Assembly (NCBI GenBank): GCA_029571225.1
Contig: JAKPTF010000068.1
Location: 1-58,561 of the forward strand
Direction of reading: 5' to 3'
DNA: 58,561 bases
Source of the DNA: Candidatus Omnitrophota bacterium
GTDB taxonomy: Bacteria > Omnitrophota > Gorgyraeia > Gygaellales > Profunditerraquicolaceae
Below, piece by piece: positions 29,938 to 37,005 of this stretch. The position numbers and the translations under genes were made by a program. Within the stretch, counting starts at the first letter, position 1. The number at the start of each line of letters is the position of its first letter. The notes beneath the pieces are model-generated. The model saw only the letters and a program-made list of their open reading frames with translations. It ran no database searches and was not told where the DNA came from.

Positions 29938-30149
29938 TCGTCAACATACTTGTAGCCGCAATCACGGCGTATCAGAAATATGGCAGGACCCTGTTCCCGC
30001 AATGTTGCCGGTATCAACCGACCTGCTCGGAATACGCGAAGCAGGCGCTTCAGCGATACGGCGCGGTCAAGGGCGCATATAAAGCAGCCCTGCGCCTGAT
30101 GCGGTGCCACCCTTATTCCGGCCGGTCCGGTTTTGATCCTCTAACATAA
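29925..30149 (+). CDS. yidD: Membrane protein insertion efficiency factor
   Basis: A 74-residue protein of the YidD family: '[31 protein letters not shown]' is the conserved cysteine-rich core and '[17 protein letters not shown]' the typical end. YidD assists insertion of inner-membrane proteins with YidC. The start is TTG, inside the last codons of rpmH in another frame, so translation is probably coupled to L34. yidC begins two bases after the stop. Confidence 0.93.
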   Translation: MHALVVNILVAAITAYQKYGRTLFPQCCRYQPTCSEYAKQALQRYGAVKGAYKAALRLMRCHPYSGRSGFDPLT

Positions 30150-30151
30150 CT

Positions 30152-31672
30152 ATGGAAAAACGAACTCTTCTGGCAATAGCATTATCATTTCTCGTAATAT
30201 TCTTCTGGTCAAAATTTGTATACAATCCCGCTCAGCAGCCGGCACGGCAGTCAGTTGCCGTTCTCGACGATGTTCCTGTCAGGCAGCCGGCAAGCCAGCT
30301 CCTTCCCTCCTCCCTGCTTCCCGACGACGAAGCGCCTGTAAAAGAATATGCGATCCCGGGATCAATCGTTCAGATCATTGAACCAATGGCTGCTATACGG
30401 CAAGTTACATTTGACCAATATAAGCAGAATTCATATGTGTTGAATAATGGGCTCTACATAGCTGACCAGAAGATCATATTCAATAAGGCAATGCCTGTAA
30501 ATGATGGCTTTTCATATATTTACGAAGATTCGACAATGCGTGTTTCAAAAACGCTCATCACATCTAAACATAGTTATATTATGGACTTAGAGATTAAAAT
30601 TGCAAACCTCTCCTCTTCATCCCTGTCAATTGATTTACCTATCATATTGGGAAGATTTGACTTAGAGAAAAAAGACGGCGCGAGTCAGAGGTTCGATGAT
30701 ATTATCGTCAGTGATCAGGTAAGGACATCACATCCTAATTTTAAAAAACAGGCAGTCTTCCATGAAATTAAATTTATTGGTATGCGCGACCAGTATTTCT
30801 GCGCAATAATACAACCTGAATTCACAGGTTATTCCGGGTTTGTGAATAAAGTGTCTGATAAAATATATGATATAGGCATAATGTCAAAAAAGCTCACTAT
30901 CAACCCTGGAAGCGAGACTATTCAAAAATTTAAGGTTTACATTGGACCGCAGGACACAGATGCTCTTGGTAAAATTAATCCAACCTGGGGATCTATTGTA
31001 TATTTTGGGATGTTTGACCTTGTGGCGCAGGTAATATTTGGTTTATTAAAGTTTTTATTTACAATTGTAAAAAATTGGGGAATAGCAATAATATTGATGA
31101 GCATATTGATATATTTGGTTTTATTCCCGCTTTCAGTTAAGCAAATGAAATCAATGAAGGAAATGCAAGTGCTCCAACCTAAAATGGAGCAGTTGCGTAA
31201 ACAATACGGAAATAACTCTAAAAAACTAAATGAAGAGATGATGAAGTTATACAAAGAGCATAAAGTAAACCCGCTTGGCGGATGTTTGCCAATGGTGTTA
31301 CAGATACCGATTTTTATTTCGCTGTACCAGGTTTTATCTCGAGCAATTGCTTTAAAAGGCGCGAGTTTTCTTTGGATTAAGGATCTTTCAGAGCCAGACA
31401 GGCTTTTTAAGCTACCATTTGAAATTCCTTTCATTGGTGAGTATTTTAATATTCTTCCGATCCTTATGGCTATCGGCATGTTTATTCAGCAAAAAATGTC
31501 ATCTGCCAATGCAACCGTACAGGCAGCAGAGCAGCAGAAGATGATGGTCGTTATATTCCCGATCATGTTTGGTGTAATGTTTTACAATGTGCCGTCAGGA
31601 TTGGTTATGTACTGGTTTTTGAACAGTACATTGATGCTGTTATACCAGATAAAAGTGATGAAGGCAAAATGA
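30152..31672 (+). CDS. yidC: Membrane protein insertase YidC
   Basis: A 506-residue Gram-negative type YidC. An N-terminal membrane segment ('TLLAIALSFLVIFFWSKFVY') is followed by a periplasmic beta-rich domain (about 50-270) and the conserved five-helix insertase core starting near 'NWGIAIILMSILIYLVLFPLSV', with 'QMKSMKEMQVLQPKMEQLRKQY' and 'HKVNPLGGCLPMVLQIPIFISLY'. It inserts and folds inner-membrane proteins alone or with SecYEG. The large periplasmic domain implies a diderm cell. Its end overlaps the Jag-like gene by four bases (ATGA). Confidence 0.97.
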   Translation: MEKRTLLAIALSFLVIFFWSKFVYNPAQQPARQSVAVLDDVPVRQPASQLLPSSLLPDDEAPVKEYAIPGSIVQIIEPMAAIRQVTFDQYKQNSYVLNNGLYIADQKIIFNKAMPVNDGFSYIYEDSTMRVSKTLITSKHSYIMDLEIKIANLSSSSLSIDLPIILGRFDLEKKDGASQRFDDIIVSDQVRTSHPNFKKQAVFHEIKFIGMRDQYFCAIIQPEFTGYSGFVNKVSDKIYDIGIMSKKLTINPGSETIQKFKVYIGPQDTDALGKINPTWGSIVYFGMFDLVAQVIFGLLKFLFTIVKNWGIAIILMSILIYLVLFPLSVKQMKSMKEMQVLQPKMEQLRKQYGNNSKKLNEEMMKLYKEHKVNPLGGCLPMVLQIPIFISLYQVLSRAIALKGASFLWIKDLSEPDRLFKLPFEIPFIGEYFNILPILMAIGMFIQQKMSSANATVQAAEQQKMMVVIFPIMFGVMFYNVPSGLVMYWFLNSTLMLLYQIKVMKAK

Positions 31673-31860
31673 AAGATCAGTTGCATGAAATAGAAGTAGA
31701 GGCAAAGACAACAGCTGAGGCCATCAAAAAAGCCCTGAGACAGCTCAAGGCTAAAAGGGAAGATGTTAATATAGAAGTTGTTTGTGAAGAAGAAAAGGGT
31801 CTGTTTGGCATGGAAGGCGCGAAGATGGCAAAAGTGAAGGCAATCCTGAAGCAAAAATAG
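31669..31860 (+). CDS. Jag N-terminal domain protein (lacks KH and R3H domains)
   Basis: A 63-residue protein, 'MKDQLHEIEVEAKTTAEAIK' then 'EEKGLFGMEGAKMAKVKAI', corresponding to the Jag-N domain. In Jag/KhpB proteins (about 200 residues) it precedes a KH and an R3H RNA-binding domain. Here the ORF ends cleanly after Jag-N, and the next 100 bases encode no continuation in any frame. The position after yidC is canonical for jag. The protein is therefore a domain-only version or a truncated gene. Its ATG overlaps the yidC stop. Confidence 0.8.
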   Translation: MKDQLHEIEVEAKTTAEAIKKALRQLKAKREDVNIEVVCEEEKGLFGMEGAKMAKVKAILKQK

Positions 31861-31883
31861 AAACATTTTAATTATAAAATTTA

Positions 31884-31911
31884 TTGACAGAAATATACAA
31901 AGTGGGATAAT
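31884..31911 (+). promoter_or_regulatory. parAB promoter
   Basis: TTGACA, a 16-bp spacer, then GATAAT. It is placed between the Jag-N gene and parA, with the parS-like site just downstream of the predicted start. Confidence 0.6.
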
Positions 31912-31929
31912 AGATTCAAAGAATCGCAT

Positions 31930-31945
31930 TGTTTCCCGTGGAACT
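31930..31945 (+). promoter_or_regulatory. parS: parS-like ParB binding site
   Basis: TGTTTCCCGTGGAACT matches the bacterial parS consensus TGTTTCACGTGAAACA at 13 of 16 positions, with one change in each half of the 14-bp palindromic core. It lies 22 bp upstream of parA, a usual place for origin-proximal parS. Confidence 0.6.
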
Positions 31946-31967
31946 ATTGATAAGTCATTATATTTCA

Positions 31968-32789
31968 ATGAATAAGGTATTTGCAATCTGCAATCAAAAG
32001 GGCGGCACTGGAAAAACAACATCGGCGATAAATATTGCTGCTTATATAGCGCTTGCTGGAAAAAAAGCTTTACTCGTTGACCTTGACCCACAGGCAAATG
32101 CCACAAGCGGCGTTGGCATTGACCGACACAAGATAAAGCAGAGCACCTACCATATACTCCTCGAAGAACTTGGCATCAAGGAGATAATCCAGAAAACTGC
32201 AATTCCAAACCTTTTTATTGCGCCTGCGAATCTTGATCTGACCGGCGCTGAAGTCGAATTGGTAAGCGCTCTTGGCCGGGAATATCGTCTTAAGAAAGCG
32301 CTGGCAACAGTAAGAGAAGAATACGATTATATCATAATAGATTCGCCTCCATCGCTGGGATTGCTCACAATCAATTCGCTCTCTGCCGCAGATTCGATAT
32401 TGATCCCTGTGCAGTGCGAATATTACGCCCTCGAGGGACTAACGCAGTTAACCAACACCTTTAACCTTGTTAAAAACAATTTGAACCAGGGATTGACAAT
32501 AGAAGGCGTTATTCTGACTATGGCTGATTTCAGGACCAACCTGACAAAGGAAGTAATCAATGAGGTTAAAAAGAATTTCCCAGGACGAGTGTATGATACG
32601 GTTATTCCGAGGAGCATTCGATTAAGCGAGGCGCCGAGTTATGGCAAGCCCATAGTCATATATGATAAAGACAATATCGGCGCAAAAAAATATGAAGAGT
32701 TGACAAAGGAGATTTTGGGATCAGGAACCGTATCATCAAAGAATGATTTTGATACGGTTATCCAGGAACCACAGTCACAGGAGGCTTGA
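31968..32789 (+). CDS. parA: Chromosome partitioning ATPase ParA (Soj)
   Basis: About 273 residues from the ATG at 'MNKVFAICNQKGGTGKTTSA'. The longer ORF starts at a TTG whose codon overlaps the parS-like site. Deviant Walker A 'KGGTGKTT', 'LLVDLDPQANATSGVG', 'YIIIDSPPSLGLLTINSL' and 'PVQCEYYALEGLTQL' are ParA/Soj hallmarks. ParA forms ATP-dependent dimers on DNA and with ParB segregates newly replicated origins. Its stop overlaps the region just before parB. Confidence 0.95.
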   Translation: MNKVFAICNQKGGTGKTTSAINIAAYIALAGKKALLVDLDPQANATSGVGIDRHKIKQSTYHILLEELGIKEIIQKTAIPNLFIAPANLDLTGAEVELVSALGREYRLKKALATVREEYDYIIIDSPPSLGLLTINSLSAADSILIPVQCEYYALEGLTQLTNTFNLVKNNLNQGLTIEGVILTMADFRTNLTKEVINEVKKNFPGRVYDTVIPRSIRLSEAPSYGKPIVIYDKDNIGAKKYEELTKEILGSGTVSSKNDFDTVIQEPQSQEA

Positions 32790-32794
32790 ATCAT

Positions 32795-33649
32795 ATGGAA
32801 CACAGAGCGCTTGGCAAAGGTTTGAATGCTTTGATTCCCGACGCTGCTCAGGAAAAAGGCTCCAGAGTCCTGGTGTTGAATGTAACGCAGATAAAACCAA
32901 ACCCGTTCCAGCCGCGTGAAAATTTTAGCATGGAGGAGATGGAAGAGCTGATCGGATCAATCAGGGAAAAAGGAGTGATTCAGCCTGTTCTGGTCAGGGC
33001 AAAGCCTGATGGTTATGAATTGATCGCAGGCGAGCGCAGGCTGCGTGCTGCCCGCATGCTTAACATGCAGGAGATCCCCGCAATCGTCAAGGATGTTGAT
33101 GATAAAGATTCTCTTGAGCTGGCATTGATCGAGAACATACAACGCCAGAACCTGAACGCTATCGAAGAAGCCAGGGCGTATCAGTATCTCGTTGATAAGT
33201 ATCAGATGACCCAGGATGAAATAAGCCAGGTCATGGGCAAGGCGCGCGTGTCAGTGACCAATGTGCTGCGGCTTCTTAAACTGCCCATGGAGATCCAGGA
33301 TGAGATTAAGAACGGACGCATATCATTCGGACACGGCAGGGCATTGCTTGAAGTTGAGGATGTGAACAGGCAAAGATTTTTGGCCCAGATAGCCATTTCT
33401 AAGTCATTGTCTGTTAGAGAGTTAGAGAATCTAATAAAAAATTTACGGCCGCGCAAATCAAAGCTGACTGTAAAAATGGCCACTGTTGATCCGGTAGTGG
33501 CTGTGCTTGAGACCCAGCTGCAGCAGGCCCTGGCGACAAAGGTGAAGATCGTCAAAAGGAAAAAGAGGGGCCACATTGTCATCGAGTTCTATTCCCAGGA
33601 AGACCTGGAGCGCATCGCCGGTAAACTAACAGGAGAAGAAAAACTATGA
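32795..33649 (+). CDS. parB: Chromosome partitioning protein ParB (Spo0J)
   Basis: The start is placed at the ATG ten bases after GGAGG, giving 284 residues beginning 'MEHRALGKGLNALIP'. The ORF's TTG lies too close to the ribosome site. Features: 'IKPNPFQPRENF', the CTP-binding/CTPase motif region 'ELIAGERRLRAARML', 'ALIENIQRQNLNAIEEA', and a helix-turn-helix ('TQDEISQVMGKARVSVTNVLRLL') that binds parS, then a C-terminal dimerisation domain. It loads at parS and spreads along DNA. parB and ndk overlap (ATGA). Confidence 0.95.
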   Translation: MEHRALGKGLNALIPDAAQEKGSRVLVLNVTQIKPNPFQPRENFSMEEMEELIGSIREKGVIQPVLVRAKPDGYELIAGERRLRAARMLNMQEIPAIVKDVDDKDSLELALIENIQRQNLNAIEEARAYQYLVDKYQMTQDEISQVMGKARVSVTNVLRLLKLPMEIQDEIKNGRISFGHGRALLEVEDVNRQRFLAQIAISKSLSVRELENLIKNLRPRKSKLTVKMATVDPVVAVLETQLQQALATKVKIVKRKKRGHIVIEFYSQEDLERIAGKLTGEEKL

Positions 33650-34149
33650 TGCAGGCAGTCCTTATTCTTATCAAGCCGGACGGGCTTAAGAAATCGCTCA
33701 CCGGCAATATCCTGACGCGGTTGTCAGAGACAAAGCTCGAAATCGTCGCGGCGAAGATGGTCCGGGTGACCGATGAGCTGGCGTCGGAACATTATTGCCA
33801 CCTCAGAGACAAGCCGTTCTTCCCGGAGCTTATCGAATACCTCAAGGGCGAACTGCATGACCGCAAAAAAGTCATGGCCCTGGTGTACTGGGGCAAGGAC
33901 GCGATCAAGAAATGCCGTGAAATGGCAGGCGCGACGAACCCGGAAGAGGCCGATCCGACATCGATCCGCGGTTCCTACGGAAGGATCACGACCAAGGGGC
34001 TTTATGAGAACGTGATCCACGTGTCCTCGAACGAGGACGAGGCAAGGCGCGAGATCAAGCTGTGGTTTTGTCCCGACGAGATTATCGTGGACCTGTACCC
34101 GGTCAAGGAAGAAACGCGCAAGGATATCCGCGTAAAAAGCTGGGCGTAA
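33646..34149 (+). CDS. ndk: Nucleoside diphosphate kinase
   Basis: A 167-residue protein. The N-terminus 'QAVLILIKPDGLKKSLTGNI' is the NDK start motif, and the phosphohistidine lies in 'NVIHVSSNEDEARREI' (canonical NxxHGSDS; here HVSSN). It transfers the terminal phosphate between nucleoside tri- and diphosphates. It is about 25 residues longer than E. coli Ndk (143), with an insertion around 'LASEHYCHLRDKPFFPELIEY' and a C-terminal extension, as in some non-proteobacterial NDKs. It sits in a nucleotide/transcription block with yicC, gmk and rpoZ. Confidence 0.9.
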   Translation: MMQAVLILIKPDGLKKSLTGNILTRLSETKLEIVAAKMVRVTDELASEHYCHLRDKPFFPELIEYLKGELHDRKKVMALVYWGKDAIKKCREMAGATNPEEADPTSIRGSYGRITTKGLYENVIHVSSNEDEARREIKLWFCPDEIIVDLYPVKEETRKDIRVKSWA

Positions 34150-34163
34150 ATCAAGGGGAGCGT

Positions 34164-34991
34164 ATGATACAGAGCATGACGGGCTTTGGCAGGAGCGAGA
34201 AAAAAATAGAGCCGTTCGGGTTGATCAGCGTCGAGATCCGCAGCATCAATCACAAGTTCCTCGAAACCGTGGTGCACGTGCCCGAAGGGTTCCTGTCGCT
34301 CGAGGACAAGATCAAAAAGGAGATCGAAGCGCGGGTCCAGCGCGGCCGGGTCACCTGCGTCATCACCGTATCGGGCGGCTCGGGCCGCGACGTCGTCATC
34401 AACGAACGCCTGCTTAAAAAATACCTGGCTTCGATCAAGTCGATCAGCAGCAAATACCGCATTGCCGGCGCCGTGAACATCAACAACCTCATCAATATGC
34501 CGGGCGTGTTATCCCTGACAGAGAATAGACAGCCGGTATTAAAGATATGGCCGCAAGTCAGGGCGCTTGTTGCCAAAGCCGTGTCAGAGCTGGTGCTTAT
34601 GCGCCAGAAAGAAGGCCGGGCTATTGTCAAGTTCCTCAAAGAGCGCAATGACATGCTCGCCGCCGACATCGCCCTGGTCAAGGATCGGTTCGAAAAAGTG
34701 GTCAAACAAAAAGCCGCCATGTTCCCCACGGATGCGGAACGCACCGCGTTCTTGAAGGAATCCGATATAAACGAGGAGCTTGAGCGCATAGAGTACCATA
34801 TACATAATTTTAAGAGCAAGCTTTCCGCAGCCAGCCCGGTTGGCAAGGAGCTCGATTTTATATCACAGGAAATGCAGCGCGAGGCCAATACCATGGGTGC
34901 AAAGTCTTGCGATGCGCTCATTTCCGGCAGGGTCGTGCAGATAAAGAGCAATATCGAGAAAACCCGCGAGCAACTGCAGAACATCGTGTAG
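34164..34991 (+). CDS. yicC: YicC family endoribonuclease
   Basis: A 275-residue YicC-type protein. The start is at 'MIQSMTGFGRSEKKI', the standard N-terminus, three bases after a GGGGAG ribosome site. The longer ORF overlaps ndk in another frame. N-terminal YicC domain ('SVEIRSINHKFLETVVHVP') and C-terminal DUF1732 ('PVGKELDFISQEMQREANTMGAK') are both complete. Members of this family have been described as RNases affecting RNA turnover. It is frequently found next to gmk and rpoZ, as here. Confidence 0.92.
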   Translation: MIQSMTGFGRSEKKIEPFGLISVEIRSINHKFLETVVHVPEGFLSLEDKIKKEIEARVQRGRVTCVITVSGGSGRDVVINERLLKKYLASIKSISSKYRIAGAVNINNLINMPGVLSLTENRQPVLKIWPQVRALVAKAVSELVLMRQKEGRAIVKFLKERNDMLAADIALVKDRFEKVVKQKAAMFPTDAERTAFLKESDINEELERIEYHIHNFKSKLSAASPVGKELDFISQEMQREANTMGAKSCDALISGRVVQIKSNIEKTREQLQNIV

Positions 34992-35015
34992 CGTCGCATA
35001 AAGGACAGGGGTGAA

Positions 35016-35609
35016 TTGAAAGCGAAGGGGATTATCATCGTGTTGTCAGGGCCTTCGGGTTCAGGCAAGACCACGCTTGCGGAAATGCTGGTGAGGCACC
35101 CGGCGCTTAAGCAGAAGCTTTGCAGGTCAATCTCGGTCACCACGCGGCCGCGGCGGACCGGAGAACGGGATAAGCGCGATTATTTCTTCTTAAGCGAGAA
35201 GGAGTTTTTGCGCAGGCGCAAAGCGAAAAAAATCCTTGAATGGACCAGGTATTTGGGTTATTATTACGGGACAGATAAGGATTTTATCGCGCGGCGGCTG
35301 AGCAGGTGCGCAGGTATTGTTTTGTGCCTGGACGTTGCTGGGGCGTTGCGTGTCAAGCGCATGTTCCCGCAGCGCACGGCCACAATTTTTATACTGCCGC
35401 CGTCGCTCAAAGAGCTGTATCTCAGGATACGCAGGCGCGCGGCCAGCACCACAGAGGCCGAGATCCGGCGCAGGTTGGCCGTTGCCAAAGAAGAACTCAA
35501 TGCTGCGCGCAGGTATGATTATAGGGTAAGGAATAGGGAACTTAAAAAGGCAATAGAACGGCTGGTTAGAATCGTCAGGCGCAGGGTAATGGATACCGCG
35601 GGTAATTAG
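35016..35609 (+). CDS. gmk: Guanylate kinase
   Basis: A 197-residue protein starting at TTG ('MKAKGIIIVLSGPSGSGKTT'); no ATG lies upstream in frame. P-loop 'GPSGSGKTT', GMP-binding region 'RSISVTTRPRRTGERDKRDY' and 'ILEWTRYLGYYYGTDKDFI' match the family. It phosphorylates GMP and dGMP to the diphosphates. 'ILPPSLKELYLRIRRR' is the usual lid region, and the C-terminus is Arg/Lys-rich. It lies in the common yicC-gmk-rpoZ-coaBC order. Confidence 0.95.
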   Translation: MKAKGIIIVLSGPSGSGKTTLAEMLVRHPALKQKLCRSISVTTRPRRTGERDKRDYFFLSEKEFLRRRKAKKILEWTRYLGYYYGTDKDFIARRLSRCAGIVLCLDVAGALRVKRMFPQRTATIFILPPSLKELYLRIRRRAASTTEAEIRRRLAVAKEELNAARRYDYRVRNRELKKAIERLVRIVRRRVMDTAGN

Positions 35610-35625
35610 CTAAGGAGAGAGAGGA

Positions 35626-35844
35626 ATGGCGTACATGGCTTTGGAGAAACTGCTGGATAAGACCGAGGGGTCGGTGTATAAATTAGTGGTTCTTGCTTCG
35701 CGGCGGGCACTGGAGCTTGCCGAGGGGCAGCCAAAGCTGGTTGAGGTCCCCGGGGCGTCCTCAAAGCCGTCGATCATCGCCCTGCACGAGATCATGGAAA
35801 ACAAGCTGCTCGCAAAGGCAAAAGACAAAGATGCGAAAAAATAA
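35626..35844 (+). CDS. rpoZ: RNA polymerase omega subunit
   Basis: A 72-residue protein. 'LDKTEGSVYKLVVLASRRALELAEG' is the conserved omega core (normally ...yrLv.lAa+RA.qL..G), and 'KPSIIALHEIMENKL' follows. Omega supports assembly of the beta-prime subunit. Its end overlaps coaC by 14 bases. The position after gmk is conserved across many bacteria and supports the call. Confidence 0.9.
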   Translation: MAYMALEKLLDKTEGSVYKLVVLASRRALELAEGQPKLVEVPGASSKPSIIALHEIMENKLLAKAKDKDAKK

Positions 35845-36373
35845 AGAGATCGTTCTGGGCGTTACGGCAAGCGTTGCCGTCTATAAGGCATGTGAATTGG
35901 TCCGCAGGCTTCAGGATAATGGCTTTGGCGTGACCGTGGTGATGACCGAGGACGCCAGGAAGTTCATACAGCCGCGGCTGTTCGAGGCCGTGTCAAGGAA
36001 CAGGGCGTATTGCGGGATGTTTGAAGAAACGGTCGAATGGGACATCGAGCACGTTTCGCTTGCCCGGAAAGCGGACCTGGTGCTCATCGCGCCGGCGACC
36101 GCCAACATCATCGCCAAAATAGCGGCGGGCATCTGCGACGACCTTTTGACATGCGTCGTGTGCGCGACAGAGGCGCCGGTGTTGATCTGTCCTGCCATGA
36201 ACGACCGGATGTTCCTGAATAGGATCACCCAGGCTAACATCCAGAAGCTCGAAAAGTTCGGATACCGATTTGTACAGCCCCGCAAAGGCAATCTTGCCTG
36301 CGGCAAAGCCGGTATCGGCTGCTTGGCTGAGGTAGATGCCATTGTAAAGGAAGCCCGGCGGCTTCTTGGTTGA
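35831..36373 (+). CDS. coaC: Phosphopantothenoylcysteine decarboxylase (CoaC domain only)
   Basis: A 180-residue flavoprotein from the ATG at 'MRKNKEIVLGVTASVAVYKA', inside the end of rpoZ. The longer ORF is an out-of-frame extension through rpoZ. The catalytic His is in 'DIEHVSLARKADLVLIAPAT', with 'CPAMNDRMF' (the PxMNxxM motif) and the flap 'LACGKAGIGCLAE'. It decarboxylates 4'-phosphopantothenoylcysteine to 4'-phosphopantetheine for coenzyme A. Most bacteria have a fused CoaBC of about 400 residues; here the CoaB synthetase part is absent and must be encoded elsewhere if present. Confidence 0.9.
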   Translation: MRKNKEIVLGVTASVAVYKACELVRRLQDNGFGVTVVMTEDARKFIQPRLFEAVSRNRAYCGMFEETVEWDIEHVSLARKADLVLIAPATANIIAKIAAGICDDLLTCVVCATEAPVLICPAMNDRMFLNRITQANIQKLEKFGYRFVQPRKGNLACGKAGIGCLAEVDAIVKEARRLLG

Positions 36374-36381
36374 TTAGATTC

Positions 36382-36456
36382 GGCGACGTAGCCAAGTGGC
36401 AAGGCAACTGTCTGCAAAACAGTTATACAGCGGTTCGAATCCGCTCGTCGCCTCCA
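36382..36456 (+). tRNA. tRNA-Cys (GCA anticodon)
   Basis: Acceptor GGCGACG/CGTCGCC, D-arm GCC...GGC, anticodon stem ACTGT/ACAGT with loop CTGCAAA giving anticodon GCA, T-arm AGCGG-TTCGAAT-CCGCT, discriminator T, and an encoded CCA. It lies eight bases after coaC. Confidence 0.96.
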
Positions 36457-36816
36457 GATAGAGCAATCCTGAGAAAGGATATGCGCTATGCCCAGAGTAT
36501 ATAGGGATGCCAAAAAAATCCCTTATCCTCGGACCGGTGGATGTCCCGCTCGGATATTTTGCCGATTTCCTCAGGTGGTTGAGGGATATCATCACACAGC
36601 AATTACACGGCACGGGCAGTATGCATATAAATGATTCCAAGGTCAATCCCTGCTGGATCCTGAAATATGGGAAAATGGCTGCTCGTGAAATATGCCGTCA
36701 GTGTTATTATCCTCGGTGTATTGGCTTGAACAGAAAGGTTGCCTTGGCAAGAAGATGTGTGAATACACGTTCTGGCTGGGGGAAAAGCAAAACAGTTTTG
36801 AGCCATTAAAGGGCTT
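36457..36816 (+). other. Gap between tRNA-Cys and tRNA-Leu; possible decayed small gene
   Basis: A 360-bp stretch without a recognised gene. One 100-residue ORF ('MPKKSLILGPVDVPLGYFAD', 36507-36809) spans it. Codon choice looks host-like only for about the first 57 codons. Sensible-looking translations then switch to the other two frames ('MGKWLLVKYAVSVIILGVLA' and later 'MCEYTFWLGEKQNSF'). This is what a gene broken by frameshifts would show, but no family is recognised, and untranslated spacer is equally possible. Confidence 0.25.
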
Positions 36817-36900
36817 GCCGAGGTGTTGGAATTGGCAGACAATGTGGACTTAAAATCCACCGTCCGCAAGGGCGTGAGGGTTCGACTCCCTCCCTCGGCA
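36817..36900 (+). tRNA. tRNA-Leu (TAA anticodon)
   Basis: A class II tRNA with long variable arm (GTCCGCAAGGGCG). Acceptor GCCGAGG/CCTCGGC, anticodon stem GTGGA/TCCAC with loop CTTAAAA giving anticodon TAA, T-arm GAGGG-TTCGACT-CCCTC, discriminator A. The 3' CCA is not encoded. Confidence 0.95.
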
Positions 36901-36922
36901 CATTGACAATTACGGTAAATAG

Positions 36923-36999
36923 GGGCTCATAGCTCAGTTGGTTAGAGCGTTGCGTTGACATCGCAAAGGTCAGAGGTTCAAGTCCTCTTGGGCCCACCA
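36923..36999 (+). tRNA. tRNA-Val (GAC anticodon)
   Basis: Acceptor GGGCTCA/TGGGCCC, D-arm GCTC...GAGC, anticodon stem TTGCG/CGCAA with loop TTGACAT giving anticodon GAC, T-arm AGAGG-TTCAAGT-CCTCT, and an encoded CCA. It ends only six bases before the thrS ATG. Confidence 0.95.
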
Positions 37000-37005
37000 T
37001 ATTAT

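Noticed and set aside
34062-34163. Longer yicC starting inside ndk
   Set aside because: The family N-terminus 'MIQSMTGFGR' and a GGGGAG ribosome site mark the internal ATG as the start.
36955-37005. N-terminal extension of thrS
   Set aside because: The in-frame extension translates tRNA-Val and contains no TGS domain sequence.
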